This document shows positions 54,746-64,000 of a stretch of 64,000 nucleotides of DNA, piece after piece. The DNA is from Asterias rubens. Taxonomy: Eukaryota; Echinodermata; Asteroidea; Forcipulatida; Asteriidae. The notes below the pieces were generated by a model. The model did no database searches and was not told the origin of the DNA. It saw only the letters and a program-made list of their open reading frames with translations. The position numbers and the translations under genes are program-made. The DNA is taken from contig NC_047070.1 of the NCBI RefSeq assembly GCF_902459465.1, positions 2,480,001 through 2,544,000 of the forward strand, given 5' to 3'. The number at the start of each line of letters is the position of its first letter. The first letter of the stretch is position 1.

Positions 54746-57700
54746 ATGGCAGAGCAACAGGTTCTATCCAGCAGTAGCTCAAATTCTTCTGATGCGGAAG
54801 AGACGTGTCAGCAATACGCTTTGAAAATGGAAGCGAAAACTCCGGCATTTGAAGCTGCCAAGCTGTCTCTTCAGGCCGGTGGTGATGGGGCTACAGCTGC
54901 CGATTCAACGGCGGAGTCACACGGGGAGTGCACGGCAACTGCCACTGGACTTTCCGAGGGACTTGACTTGCTTTTGCAAAAACAAAGAAGGTACTGGACC
55001 ATTTGTCATGTATTGTAATATTGAAAAAAGGGGGTAAATTGATTTTAAAAAAAGTTACACATTTAGAAAATAAATGAACTCAACTTGTACTGTGTAAACT
55101 ACCAAGCTAGCCCACCTTGTTGAGCTGTTAATGGCTCCTCGTCTCATACAGTGATGAGACCGATGTAAAAAGCGGAGCCACTAACAGCTCAACAAGGTGG
55201 GCTAACTACCAAGCATGACCAAGCTGACCACCAAATTGTATTGGGAAACTTCAAGCTATTTAATTTGGACATTCGTGGAGATGGGTAACATCAGGGGTGG
55301 CCCACTTAATGTATATCCCTATTATTATGTGGAGATTTACAATGCAGTATTTCAACACAACAAGAAAACAATGGATTAGGTTTGGCCTGAAGCTGATGGT
55401 AGACTGTAGTACTACTATACAGTCTATAACATCAGCCTCAGGCCTAGACTCAGTAACTGGGGTGCTGTACTCCTTTTTTAGAAATTTTTAAATTAAAAAA
55501 AAAAATGAGTACAGCGCCCCAGTTACTTGGTCTACCTCAGGCCCAATTCCGTAAAGCCTGTGTAACTGTTCCTTGCTCTATGCTGTAAGCATTGAGCTAT
55601 TTTCTTCCTCCATGCTGTAGTATAGAAGGACAAAAACTTGCTAAGCACTACAAAGGTTTTTCTTACCAAAAATAGATTACCAGCCAGAATGCCATCATAC
55701 AGTTACCATTGCTGCGACTGGTACCCCGGTCATTTCTTGCTTATAAGCCAAGATATTTGCTAAGCAGACTTTTCTGTTTAAACAGCTATATGAAATTTGT
55801 CCCTGGTCCTTGCTGAATGTAAATGCTGTGGTAGGATCAATACAAAATTGAATACCATTCAATAAACTAACAATTGAACTAGTTAAAAGTAATCACATTC
55901 AACTGTAAAGTATAAATCACAGATTTACAAATAACTTACAGGGTTTACAGAAGGTAGTGGTGAAATACTTCTCTTGAAATATTATTCCATGAAATGGTTT
56001 ACTTTTTGAGAAAACAGTAAAACAATATCAATTCTCGTTAACGAGAATTACGGATTTATTTTAAACACATGTCATGACACGGCGGATACAAGGGTGGGTT
56101 TTCCCGTTATTTTCTCCCGACTCCGATGACCGATTAAGCCCAAATTTTCACAGGTTTGTTATTTGATATAGAAGTTGTGATACACGAAGTGTGGGCCTTG
56201 GACAACACTGTTTACCGAAAGGGTCCAATGGCTTTAAAATGGAGCTCTGCTGAACCAGAAAATATTGCTTTTAACATATTGCTGTTTAGCAAAAAAAATG
56301 TAAAGTAGTATTTAAAATTAAGTACTTAAGATCATGAAAACAAATATCACTGCAGAGGGATCCATTTTAGAAGCAGCTAGAACTTGTAGACAATGGCCCT
56401 AAAGACTTGCATTTTTGCATGAGACAAAGAGAAAAAACAACAAATAATTGTGAACCAAGGAGGTCCATCCTAGGCTATTTCAGCTGTTAAGCTGACACTG
56501 ACAGATCAATAGAAAACTGAAAACAACTGTTTTACAAAGTTTTGTTTTCCAGATTACCTGGCTCATTTGTCTCAAATTAAATACAGACTTGTAAGCGGAC
56601 ATTGCACATACACTTCATCAAGTGCCATCTGAGTGGTAGCAAGTGAAACAAGGAATTGTTCACACTTTGTATTACACGTAATCATTGTGTAGAGCTTTCT
56701 GTTTAGCTCTTGACTATGAGGTCATTCAAACACAGTACTAAAGTCGGTTCAACCCGATCGAGTTCATCAACTCTGTGTGTCTGAGCGGTACTAAGGATAG
56801 ACCGAATCGAGTTCAACCCACAAAAGATAGACTGCCCAGCGAGGGGGTTTATCTTTAGTCCGCTTCGGGTTTGACTTTAAACACTGTGTGTGGACAGAAT
56901 AAAAAAGACCACAACCGGTTTAACTCACAACAGACGACCCATTGACCTCCGTAATCGTTACGTAAACATACGGTGACCAATGAACCGGACAATAAACCGG
57001 ATGTTAGAGTAATGTTAGAGTAAAGCGTTTGCTTTGACCTCTGAAAACCAAAGATAAAACGTATCAGGTTTAACTCCGTGCTGTCTGAACGCAAGGGGAA
57101 TAACTTTTTGCAACCACCTCGAAAGTTAAACCAGTTCGGGTCTAACTTAGTACGCTGTCTGAACATACCCTATGAGTCACACAAAAAGATTATAGAACGC
57201 CAATGGTACAAGATGGGGATCCGGTATTACTACTGTAGGCCTTGAACTTTGCTCTTGAAGTTGAAGGGGCACAACAATTTCCCTCTGGTAAAGGGGCAAA
57301 ATTTTATGAGGGAAAAGTAAATTTGTATTGAAACTTTTCGAAGGGCACCACAGCAAAAGCACAGGGCACCGTAGCAATTGCTGCGGGTGCCGTGGGTTAT
57401 TTTAAGGCCTGCTTCTTATGTATTGTAATTGCTGTTGGTATAGAAATCAATTTAAACAACACATAATTTTATCAGCCTACACCTTCTAAGAACCAATTGA
57501 TAATTAAGTTGGATGTGCTTCAGATCAAAGTGATTAAATAGAGGAAAAAGGAAGTTTCCGTTAGTGTTTGTCATCAGAGCTCTGCGGTTGTTTTTACCAT
57601 TACTACAGCAAGAAGCAAACTGTCAATGTGTCAGAATGCAATACAAACAGGTTTGGCAGGTAGCTTGAAGTTATTTTCCTTTTCCTGTAGCCTTGCTTAG

Positions 57701-59763
57701 CTTGAACTATCTTTCAGCAGTCCATTGATACCCAAGCAATTAGTTAATTGTTGTTTAACAATTCAGATTAAAGGGCTTACTCTTTGGTCTGTGGTTACGA
57801 TTGAATGAAAACAATCAGTCTTGCATTTAAATACACTGGACCCTATTGGTAATTGTCAAAGACCAGTCTTCTCACTTGCTGTATTTCAACATATATGCAC
57901 AAACCTGTGAAAATTTGAGCTCAATTGGTTGTCGAAGTTACAAGGTAATATTGGGGAAAAAAACACCCTTGTCACACGGAGTTGTGTGCTTTCAGATGCT
58001 TGATTTCGAGACCTCAAATTCATAATCTGAGGTCTCGACATCAAATTTGTAGATAATTACTTCTTTCTCAAAAACTACTCTAGTTCAGAGGGAGCCGTTT
58101 CTCACAATGTTTTATACTACCAACCTCTCACCATTACTCGTTACTAAGTGAGGTTTTTGTGCTAATAATTATTTTGAGTAATTACCAATAGTGTCCACTG
58201 CCTTTAAGGAAACTATGTTCAACTTTCGAAGGAAATGATGATCATCAGTGGTTTGTGTAGGTTGATATAATTAACTATTAAGGGAAATGGACGTCAGGTT
58301 TTAGCTCAACCACAATGAGTTAACTGATTGTGGTTTTGCTGCGGTTTACTTTTTTACGCTAGGAGTAAACATACTCTGCTGAAGAATTATTTCAGACAAA
58401 TTTGATAATATTTTTTAAAACTCTTGATTTTTCCAACTTCGTAACAGGGTCCAATTTCATAGAGCTGCCCTCAGCAGAGAATGATGCTTACAGTAAAAAA
58501 TTTCTGCTAAGCAAAATGTGTGCAATTAAAAATAATACATGTGACATAAGTCACATGGTATTTTGGCCGGTAACATTAAAATTCTGGTAACCACAAATTT
58601 GTTGTGCTTAGCTACTTGTTAAATGCTAAAGTAGCTCTATGAAATTGAGCCTAGTAGGAATCCTACCAAATTGTGAGTAATTATTCTAATGACTACTATG
58701 TTAACTTGTGATTTGACAGAGATTTGATGTTGGAGCTGAGGAAGCTTCAGACCGGTCATCGTCCAGTCACCAGTACAGAGAGCCGTGAAACCCTTGAAGA
58801 CTTCTTCTCAGGTGGTGAGAGACAAACCAACAATCGACCCCAGAGTGTTCTCTCCGAAGTCCAAGGGCTGTCGGAACGTCGACCAGTCTCGTCCGTTCTA
58901 AGGAGCAACGCCTTCAGACGCAATCTTGAAGATGTTATTCGTGGCACGCTGGTCCGTCAAGATCGAGAACTACAGCAGACACTTCGTCTGCGCTCGGCCG
59001 GTTTCAACGCTGGAGGTTCTTCAACGCCAGCTGTGCATCCAAGTGCGGACGCATTCCAGCAACACTTGGAGAGTTTGAGTCAGTTGAGTCATTCATCAAG
59101 GACATCGACCGGCTCCCATCCTTCCCTTGGGTTGGCTGATGTCTTCTCGCCACCACCACCACCACCACCTGTGCCCCAGTATGGACAACAAGTGCAACAT
59201 CAACAACAACAACAACAACAACAACAACAGGTTAGTCAACCTATTCAACTCCAATGGAAAATATATTTACCTTTCATTCCTTTATTGTTAGTTTGAATTT
59301 TGTGCATTTCAGTAAAGTTCCTCAGCTCGACTGTTAGGTCCTTAGTACAATTTGTATAGATTTTGCAAAACTGCCCATGTTGCATGCATATTTTGGTGCC
59401 CCTGTTAAATGGGGTTTATTGATCAAAAGTGGTCTCTAAAGTAATTGTTTGGCATAAATAAACATTCAATTACCAAGTAAAACATTCAGGGGTTTTTTGT
59501 TTTAACTTTTTTGTTCATACAAATTTTGTACGTAAGGACCTTTTGATCAATACGTGTATGAAATTGTCATTAACGACTATATTGTTCTGAGCAGACGATT
59601 TGATTTTGAATATATTGAATCTTCACAGCCACAGCAGTTTCCCTCAATGCAGTCTTCATTCCCACAGTCGCAATGGAGGCCACAACAACAGCAAATGCCA
59701 CCAAATCCATACCAGCAGCAACAGGCCTGGCAACAACAGCAGCAGCAGCTGCAGTATTCTCAA

Positions 59764-59798
<35 letters not shown>

Positions 59799-62700
59799 AT
59801 GGCAACAGCAGCAGCAGCAACAACAACAGCAGCCATGGCAACAGCCACAACCATGGCAGCAACCTGCTGTGCAGCCGCAACAACCATGGTTGACGCAGAA
59901 CAGGTATGAATCAGAGTGTGAATTATAGAGTCGGGAAAAGCATCTTGATGAAAGACAATGAAGAAATTTCAGTTTTAGACGGACGAAAACATCTGTAGGG
60001 AAAACCCATGCAGTTGAGAAGGGACTAAATACCCAATCCACATAATAGTAATAATTACAACCAGTTTTTATATGGCGCTTTTCACACCAGGAGACGTCTC
60101 AAAGCGCTTCCAACATTATTACCCCTGGTCACTAGGCCATAATTCATTCCTTAAACCATCTCAGCTCCCTGATGGGGAGTATGTACGTAGCCTGTGAAAC
60201 ATTAATATGAGCTACTCAGCTAAATCAATCACAAGAACCATCTCTGCCCTCATAGGTACCCATTTACCCCTGGTTGGAGAGAAGCAATTATAGTTAAGTG
60301 TCTTGCTCAGGGACACGATTAGTGTCACGACCGGGATTCGAACCCACACTCTGCTGAACAGAAACACCAGAGCTTGAGTTCGGTGCTCTTATCAGCTCAG
60401 CCACGATACCCTTCGGCCACGACATGCTCCAGTCCTTATATCAAACCACCCTGGTACGGGAACCCTGTACAGGGCACCACAGCAAAAGCACAGGGCACCA
60501 CGTTAATTGCTGTAGGCGCCGTGGGTTATTTCGGGGCCTGCACTATGATCTTGATCAAATAGCCCCAAAAATTTTATTTCTTATGTTATGTTACTCTCCA
60601 TTGCTAAACAGTCCACAGCAAGCTAATGACAACATAAACATGGCTTCGTACCTGCACCAGGCACATCGTGAGGAGGCTGTATTTGAGATCAGTAATCTAG
60701 TCCAACGTCAGCTTGTGTCCTCCATGCTCAACAGTCAATTCAGAGGAACCCTGGAGAATACAATGATGGTAAGGTCCAACACTGTCAGTGCTTCTATGTA
60801 TCTTTTTAAACCAGAAGTTATTTTTGATATGGTTTGTCTGGTCGAGAGGTCTAGCACACTGGACTGTTATTGATCATGAGAGTGAGGGTTCGAGTCCCGT
60901 TCTTGACATTTGTGTGTCCTTTAGCAAGACAATTAACCTTCAGGGACTACTTCTTTCGCTTAAGTGGATCAAGGGAACTTCTCGTTAATTTCTTCACTGC
61001 CGCAGAGTGAGTTCTGAATTGGTCTTAACGCTTCGACTAGTTTGCTTGAGTCATCGTCAAGAGACTGAAGAGTGCAGGCCTGATACTTAACGGAGGCAAC
61101 GAAGGCGATTGCATTCTTGCCCCCTGGTCATTGCCTTGGTGCCCTTGAAATGCTTCAGTAGAAATTTACAACTTCCTCCGGGTGCCCTACCAAGAAGAAA
61201 ATGCCTTGGTGCCCTTGCTCTTTAAAAAACAAAGAATACATGCCTGAGAGTGAGAGATATTTGCCTATTAGAAAAAGTTAACAATGATCTTTGTTTGTAA
61301 ACAGGCTCATCTTCAAAATACTGAAGCTGATGGAGAGAGCGTGGCCAACTTCATCCAATCCTTGCCTCAGAGTCAATCTTATCGACGAAATGATTTCAGC
61401 CATCTCGGGATTCAGGCGCCATCCAGAGGTCAACCAACGACCTCTTCATCTTCTGCAACAGCTGCAACCTGGGTAAGTTCAAGGGTTCAAAGTTCATGTT
61501 GTTTGAAGCTTTGCATGGTGTGGAGAAATAAGAAGAGATTGTAAATAAATAGTAAACTTGCGGGTACAACCATGTGTAAAGCTCGTAGGGTGAGTGTTGG
61601 CTCTGACTAGAGCCAGTTGGGTCTCGACGTTTCGAACAGTATACTCTCCTGAAGACGAGCAGATTATACTGTTCGAAACGTTGAGATCCAAGCAACTCTT
61701 TTCAGAGCCAACGCTCGCCCTAAAAAATTTACACATGGTTGTACCCGCAAGTTTACTATTCATGTATAGTTTCGTCTTGGTTCAAAGTTCATTTATTTCC
61801 ACGGTATCAAAAGCAAAAGGTTATATCAATAAAAAAAAAATCATTACAAAAAGAACATTGCAAAAGAAATGTGACACTGCAGAAGGAAGCATTGAAGAAG
61901 CAAAGCACAAAAAAGTTTTGGAATTAGGGTTGATACAATAAAGCCTAAAAAGGGTTTTCAAAATGCCTGTTTTCCAGAACCGGCTATCGCTCTTTGTACA
62001 GTTGAAACAAAGTGCCCACTGTAGGTGCCTTCTCGTGTATGCTACTCAGTGGAAAGTCATGATGGAATTAAGCGTCACTCGATCGTCTGTCTGCAAAACA
62101 AAAATTGGAATAACTAAAGTCATTCCAGGTGTTATAAAACATCCCCAAAGGTCTGCAGAACTTAAACTTTCGGGCAAAGATTGTAAATTACCATTTTTTC
62201 TTCTCCAGGCTGCACCAGAGCTTGACACACTCAGACGCCAGATGGAGGAAATGCAGACGATGATGAGGCTGACCTTTGAAATCCAGCTGGACATGCAGAG
62301 GTCAATCAGACAGGAAGTGGCTGCTGCCCTCAGTGGCCAACATGGGCAAGGTCAGAACAATATTCAAACTCACCTCATTTCATTTAGGGATGGGGTAACA
62401 GATTGTTTTGTTTTTTTTCCATTGTAATGCTTAGTTCTAGGCCGCATTATAAGACACATACACTAAATGTCACCTGTGAAAATTTTAGCTGAATACAGTG
62501 TCTTGAAAACAAAAACAGACTGAGCATCATCAAGATCGCATAAAATCCAAAGTTTAGCGAGGTAACAGCGGATACAAACCACATTTCTAGCCACAGCACT
62601 TTTGAACGGACATCCGACAAGTTTGAATTTTCAATTCATCTGAAAAAGGATTTTTGCATGAATCCTGTCTCACATTTTAAATGTTTGAGGGTGAAATTCT

Positions 62701-63133
62701 TTCAAAACCACACGGCTTTGAAGGGAATCTTTTCTAAAAAAATATAGTTTGTACTATCACCAACTGCATTTTTTTCATCACCAAATAAGTTTTTATGTTA
62801 ATAAGATTTTGGGAACATTGGCCAATCAAGGACCGTACCTTTGTAATGTGCGTAGTTACTTTCTTGCTGAGGCAGCTCTACGTAATTGGGCCTATATTAG
62901 GCCTATTGGGCCTATTTCTTCAGCCGCGCCACGCATCTGGAACTCTCTACCACTTAGTCTTCAATCTTGTCTTTGTACCGCAAAATTTGAGTCTCTTCTT
63001 ATGTCACAGGTTTTCAATGACTAATTTTGTTGTGTCTGTTTTTCTTTGTGTTGTGTTTTGTTTTTTGTTTTGTTTTTGGTTTTACTGCGCCTTGAACACC
63101 CAGCAGGGTGGATATGTGCGCACTACTATTATT

Positions 63134-63164
<31 letters not shown>

Positions 63165-63658
63165 TTATTATTATTATATATTAGGCAAAGAGACAGGTTC
63201 CGTAGTGTTCTGAGTGCCCAGTTAGTCTCACCCGAGGCTGTTGTATTTCAGTGGATAGTTTTGGAGTGATAATTTGTTTATAGGATTTGAGACATTGCAT
63301 TTTATTGCTGTAACACCTGGTGTATGTCCACTTGCCACTTATGTTAGTTAGAAAACTGTCTTGCTTTATATTCTACTATTGATAATTTGTTATTAACTGT
63401 TGTGATTTAATGATTTGTAATTCTACAGTTCCCAGCACCCAGACCGCCCAGGCTCCAATGCCACCCAGTCAGCCTGCTAGTGAAGGTAACTGCATCATCT
63501 GCCTGGAGAAGGCCGTAGACGCGGTACTCTACCAGTGTGGTCACATGTGCTGCTGCTTAGCGTGTGGACTGAGATTGAAGCAGATGGGATCTCATTGCCC
63601 GATGTGCCGTGCACCAATCCGGGATGTAATTAGAGCATATCGATGCCAGACGGAGTAA
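54746..63658 (+). CDS. poly-Q protein with C-terminal neuralized-type RING finger (7 exons, 575 aa)
   Basis: Exons: 54746-54990, 58720-59230, 59629-59903, 60612-60768, 61305-61472, 62209-62350, 63429-63658; GT-AG with phases 2,0,2,0,0,1. The N-terminal 80 residues are Ser/Ala-rich. Residues about 83-252 include a helical stretch F-R-R-N-L-E-D-V-I-R-G-T-L, then a P7 run and a Q10 tract at the exon end. Exon 3 is over half Gln with W-Q and P-W-Q repeats. Exon 4 has a second F-R-G-T-L-E module, exon 6 a Met/Gln-rich coiled coil. The RING (from C521) has C-x2-C, C-G-H-M-C, C-x2-C and C-P-M-C, followed by R-A-P-I-R-D-V-I-R, close to the NEURL1 RING end. By family knowledge this is an E3 ubiquitin ligase domain; no NHR domains are present, so it is not neuralized itself. 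Substrates are unknown. The name of the full-length family is not recognised. Confidence 0.85.
55105..55208. repeat. palindromic element in RING-gene intron 1
   Basis: TAGCCCACCTTGTTGAGCTG ... CAGCTCAACAAGGTGGGCTA with GGCTCC / GGAGCC inner arms. Confidence 0.85.
55380..55545. repeat. foldback element (CTAGACTCAGTAACTGGGG)
   Basis: GTAACTGGGGTGCTGTACTC and GAGTACAGCGCCCCAGTTAC are inverted around an A/T run. A related half is at about 16756-16840. Confidence 0.75.
55545..55805. repeat. 'TTCCGTAAAGCCTG...ATATGAAATTTG' MITE
   Basis: Member of the GAGCTGCTTAA family: GGCCCAATTCCGTAAAGCCT at the left, AAACAGCTATATGAAATTTG at the right. Confidence 0.6.
55916..56237. repeat. MITE family B, left end lost
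   Basis: ACAGATTTACAAATAACTTA ... TTCTCGTTAACGAGAAT ... TCCAATGGCTTTAA. In RING-gene intron 1. Confidence 0.8.
56700..57180. repeat. diverged inverted-repeat element
   Basis: Inverted blocks such as CAAACACAGTACTAAAGTCG at the left and CTAACTTAGTACGCTGTCTGAAC at the right, with GGTTCAACCCGA-like motifs repeated. Boundaries are uncertain. Confidence 0.45.
57837..58207. repeat. MITE family A copy
   Basis: TTAAATACACTGGACCCTAT at the left; GTGTCCACTGCCTTTAA at the right; internal GATTTCGAGACCTC hairpin. Confidence 0.85.
58446..58655. repeat. 'CAATTTCATAGAGCTGC' MITE
   Basis: GGGTCCAATTTCATAGAGCT at the left and AGTAGCTCTATGAAATTGAG at the right. Confidence 0.8.
59160..59230 (+). repeat. coding (CCA)n and (CAA)n runs at end of exon 2
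   Basis: CCACCA repeats encode a proline run. CAA repeats encode about ten glutamines and run directly into the splice donor. Confidence 0.9.
59660..59890 (+). repeat. coding (CAG/CAA)n tract in exon 3
   Basis: Mixed CAG/CAA glutamine runs broken by TGG (Trp) and CCA (Pro). On the other strand this yields spurious Ala, Leu and Cys runs. Confidence 0.9.
60058..60412 (-). mobile_element. tRNA-Leu-derived SINE, full length, minus strand
   Basis: Reverse copy of 31207-31535: GTCTCAAAGCGCTTCCAACA, GGTACCCATTTACCCCTGG, GACCGGGATTCGAACCCACA, CACCAGAGCTTGAGTTCGG. In RING-gene intron 3. Confidence 0.85.
60440..60545. repeat. 'GGGCACC...GCAAAAGCACAGGGCACC' repeat
   Basis: Shares GCAAAAGCACAGGGCACC and GCCGTGGGTTATTT with the stretch at about 57345-57410. 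Confidence 0.7.
60838..60960 (+). mobile_element. tRNA-like SINE fragment
   Basis: GGTCGAGAGGTCTAGCACAC and GGGTTCGAGTCCCGTTCTTG resemble A and B boxes, followed by a TCCTTTAGCAAGACAATTAA body. Confidence 0.55.
61075..61250. repeat. 'CAGGCCTGATACTTAACGGAGG' element
   Basis: Second copy of the insert at 32891-33067, with GGCAACGAAGGCGATTGC, CCTTGGTGCCCTTGAAATGC and AGAAGAAAATGCCTTGGTGC. Confidence 0.8.
61556..61760. repeat. foldback element (CTTGCGGGTACAACCATGTG)
   Basis: ACTTGCGGGTACAACCATGTG at the left and CACATGGTTGTACCCGCAAGT at the right are exact complements; inner arms GACGTTTCGAACAGTATA / TATACTGTTCGAAACGTTGA. Confidence 0.85.
62830..63125 (+). mobile_element. LINE 3' end
   Basis: Encodes a non-LTR reverse-transcriptase tail with A-A-P-R-I-W-N-S-L-P at about 62925-62955. 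A 3' UTR with CTGCGCCTTGAACACCCAGC follows, with an (ATT)n tail. In RING-gene intron 6. Confidence 0.75.
63123..63182. repeat. (ATT)n microsatellite
   Basis: ATT repeats following the LINE tail; probably its 3' terminal repeat. Confidence 0.9.
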
Positions 63659-63946
63659 GGTATTATCATGGAAGAGCATTGCAAATGGCGGACGGTTGAC
63701 TCTATGAAATATAGAATAGACCTTTCATTGTAGGATTGGCATGGCCGGTCGAATGTTTGTGAAACATTTAAACTGTGTTTACAGATGTTCTGACCAAATT
63801 GAACATTTTAAAAAACTTTAATTACATGTATCTCTCATGATTGGTTGATTTGTTTCCAACAAATTCAACGCTTTTTTGAACAGTTGTGTGACATTGTTAC
63901 AAACTGTTGCCAACTGTTTTTGTTTTGCATTTATGGCTTTCTTTGT
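63659..63946. other. 3' flank of the RING gene
   Basis: Presumed 3' UTR. No canonical AATAAA was found before the MITE that starts at 63947, so the transcript end is unresolved. Confidence 0.4.
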
Positions 63947-64000
63947 TTAAAGGCAGTGGACACTATTGGTAATTACTCAAAATAATTATTAACATAAAAC
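63947..64000. repeat. MITE family A, cut by the window end
   Basis: TTAAAGGCAGTGGACACTAT, left terminus only. Confidence 0.85.

Noticed and set aside
59570..60041. Poly-Ala, poly-Leu and poly-Cys proteins
   Set aside because: They are other-frame readings of the CAG/CAA tract in RING-gene exon 3.
1..64000. CRISPR arrays, operons, prophage or viral genes
   Set aside because: The gene structure is eukaryotic; no spaced direct repeats of CRISPR type and no viral protein motifs were seen.

Overview
The window is animal nuclear DNA: protein-coding genes split into many short exons with GT-AG introns, long AT-rich introns, and a high density of short DNA transposons, tRNA-derived SINEs and LINE 3' ends. 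The gene content (a deuterostome-type helical cytokine, MAN2B2, a rhodopsin-family receptor, a neuralized-type RING protein) together with the TTAA-flanked 'AAAGGCACTGGACACTATT' repeat suggests a marine deuterostome invertebrate, most likely an echinoderm such as a sea star. That placement is inference; no species marker was seen.

Layout. 1-7.9 kb: no gene, mostly foldback repeats, MITEs and microsatellites. 8.33-11.81 kb (+): a five-exon gene for a 212-residue secreted four-helix protein. It carries the two D-G-M/V-P loop motifs and the helix-D spacing of the CNTF branch of the IL-6 family, the 1-0-0-0 intron phases of class I long-chain cytokines, a TATA box, a kappaB/AP-1/CRE-like cluster upstream and AU-rich elements in the 3' UTR. 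14.66-37.36 kb (+): a 19-exon gene for a lysosomal GH38 alpha-mannosidase of the MAN2B2 type (1088 residues, catalytic residues present), with three tandem TCACGTGA (MiT/TFE, CLEAR-like) palindromes 330-365 bp before its start codon. 40.16-41.34 kb (-): a class A GPCR most like FFAR4/GPR120, with a possible 5' exon near 50.6 kb. 41.4-54.7 kb: no convincing gene, repeat-rich. 54.75-63.66 kb (+): a seven-exon gene for a 575-residue protein with poly-Pro and poly-Gln tracts, two short helical repeats, a coiled coil and a C-terminal C3HC4 RING.

The genes are independent and show no operon-like relation. A secreted cytokine, a lysosomal glycan-degrading enzyme, a putative lipid-sensing receptor and a probable ubiquitin ligase lie in sequence. 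Much of the intronic and intergenic DNA belongs to at least three MITE families bounded by TTAA (here called A, B, C), two of which occur as the same nested composite at two loci. The most notable item is the CNTF/IL-6-like cytokine gene in what appears to be an invertebrate genome.
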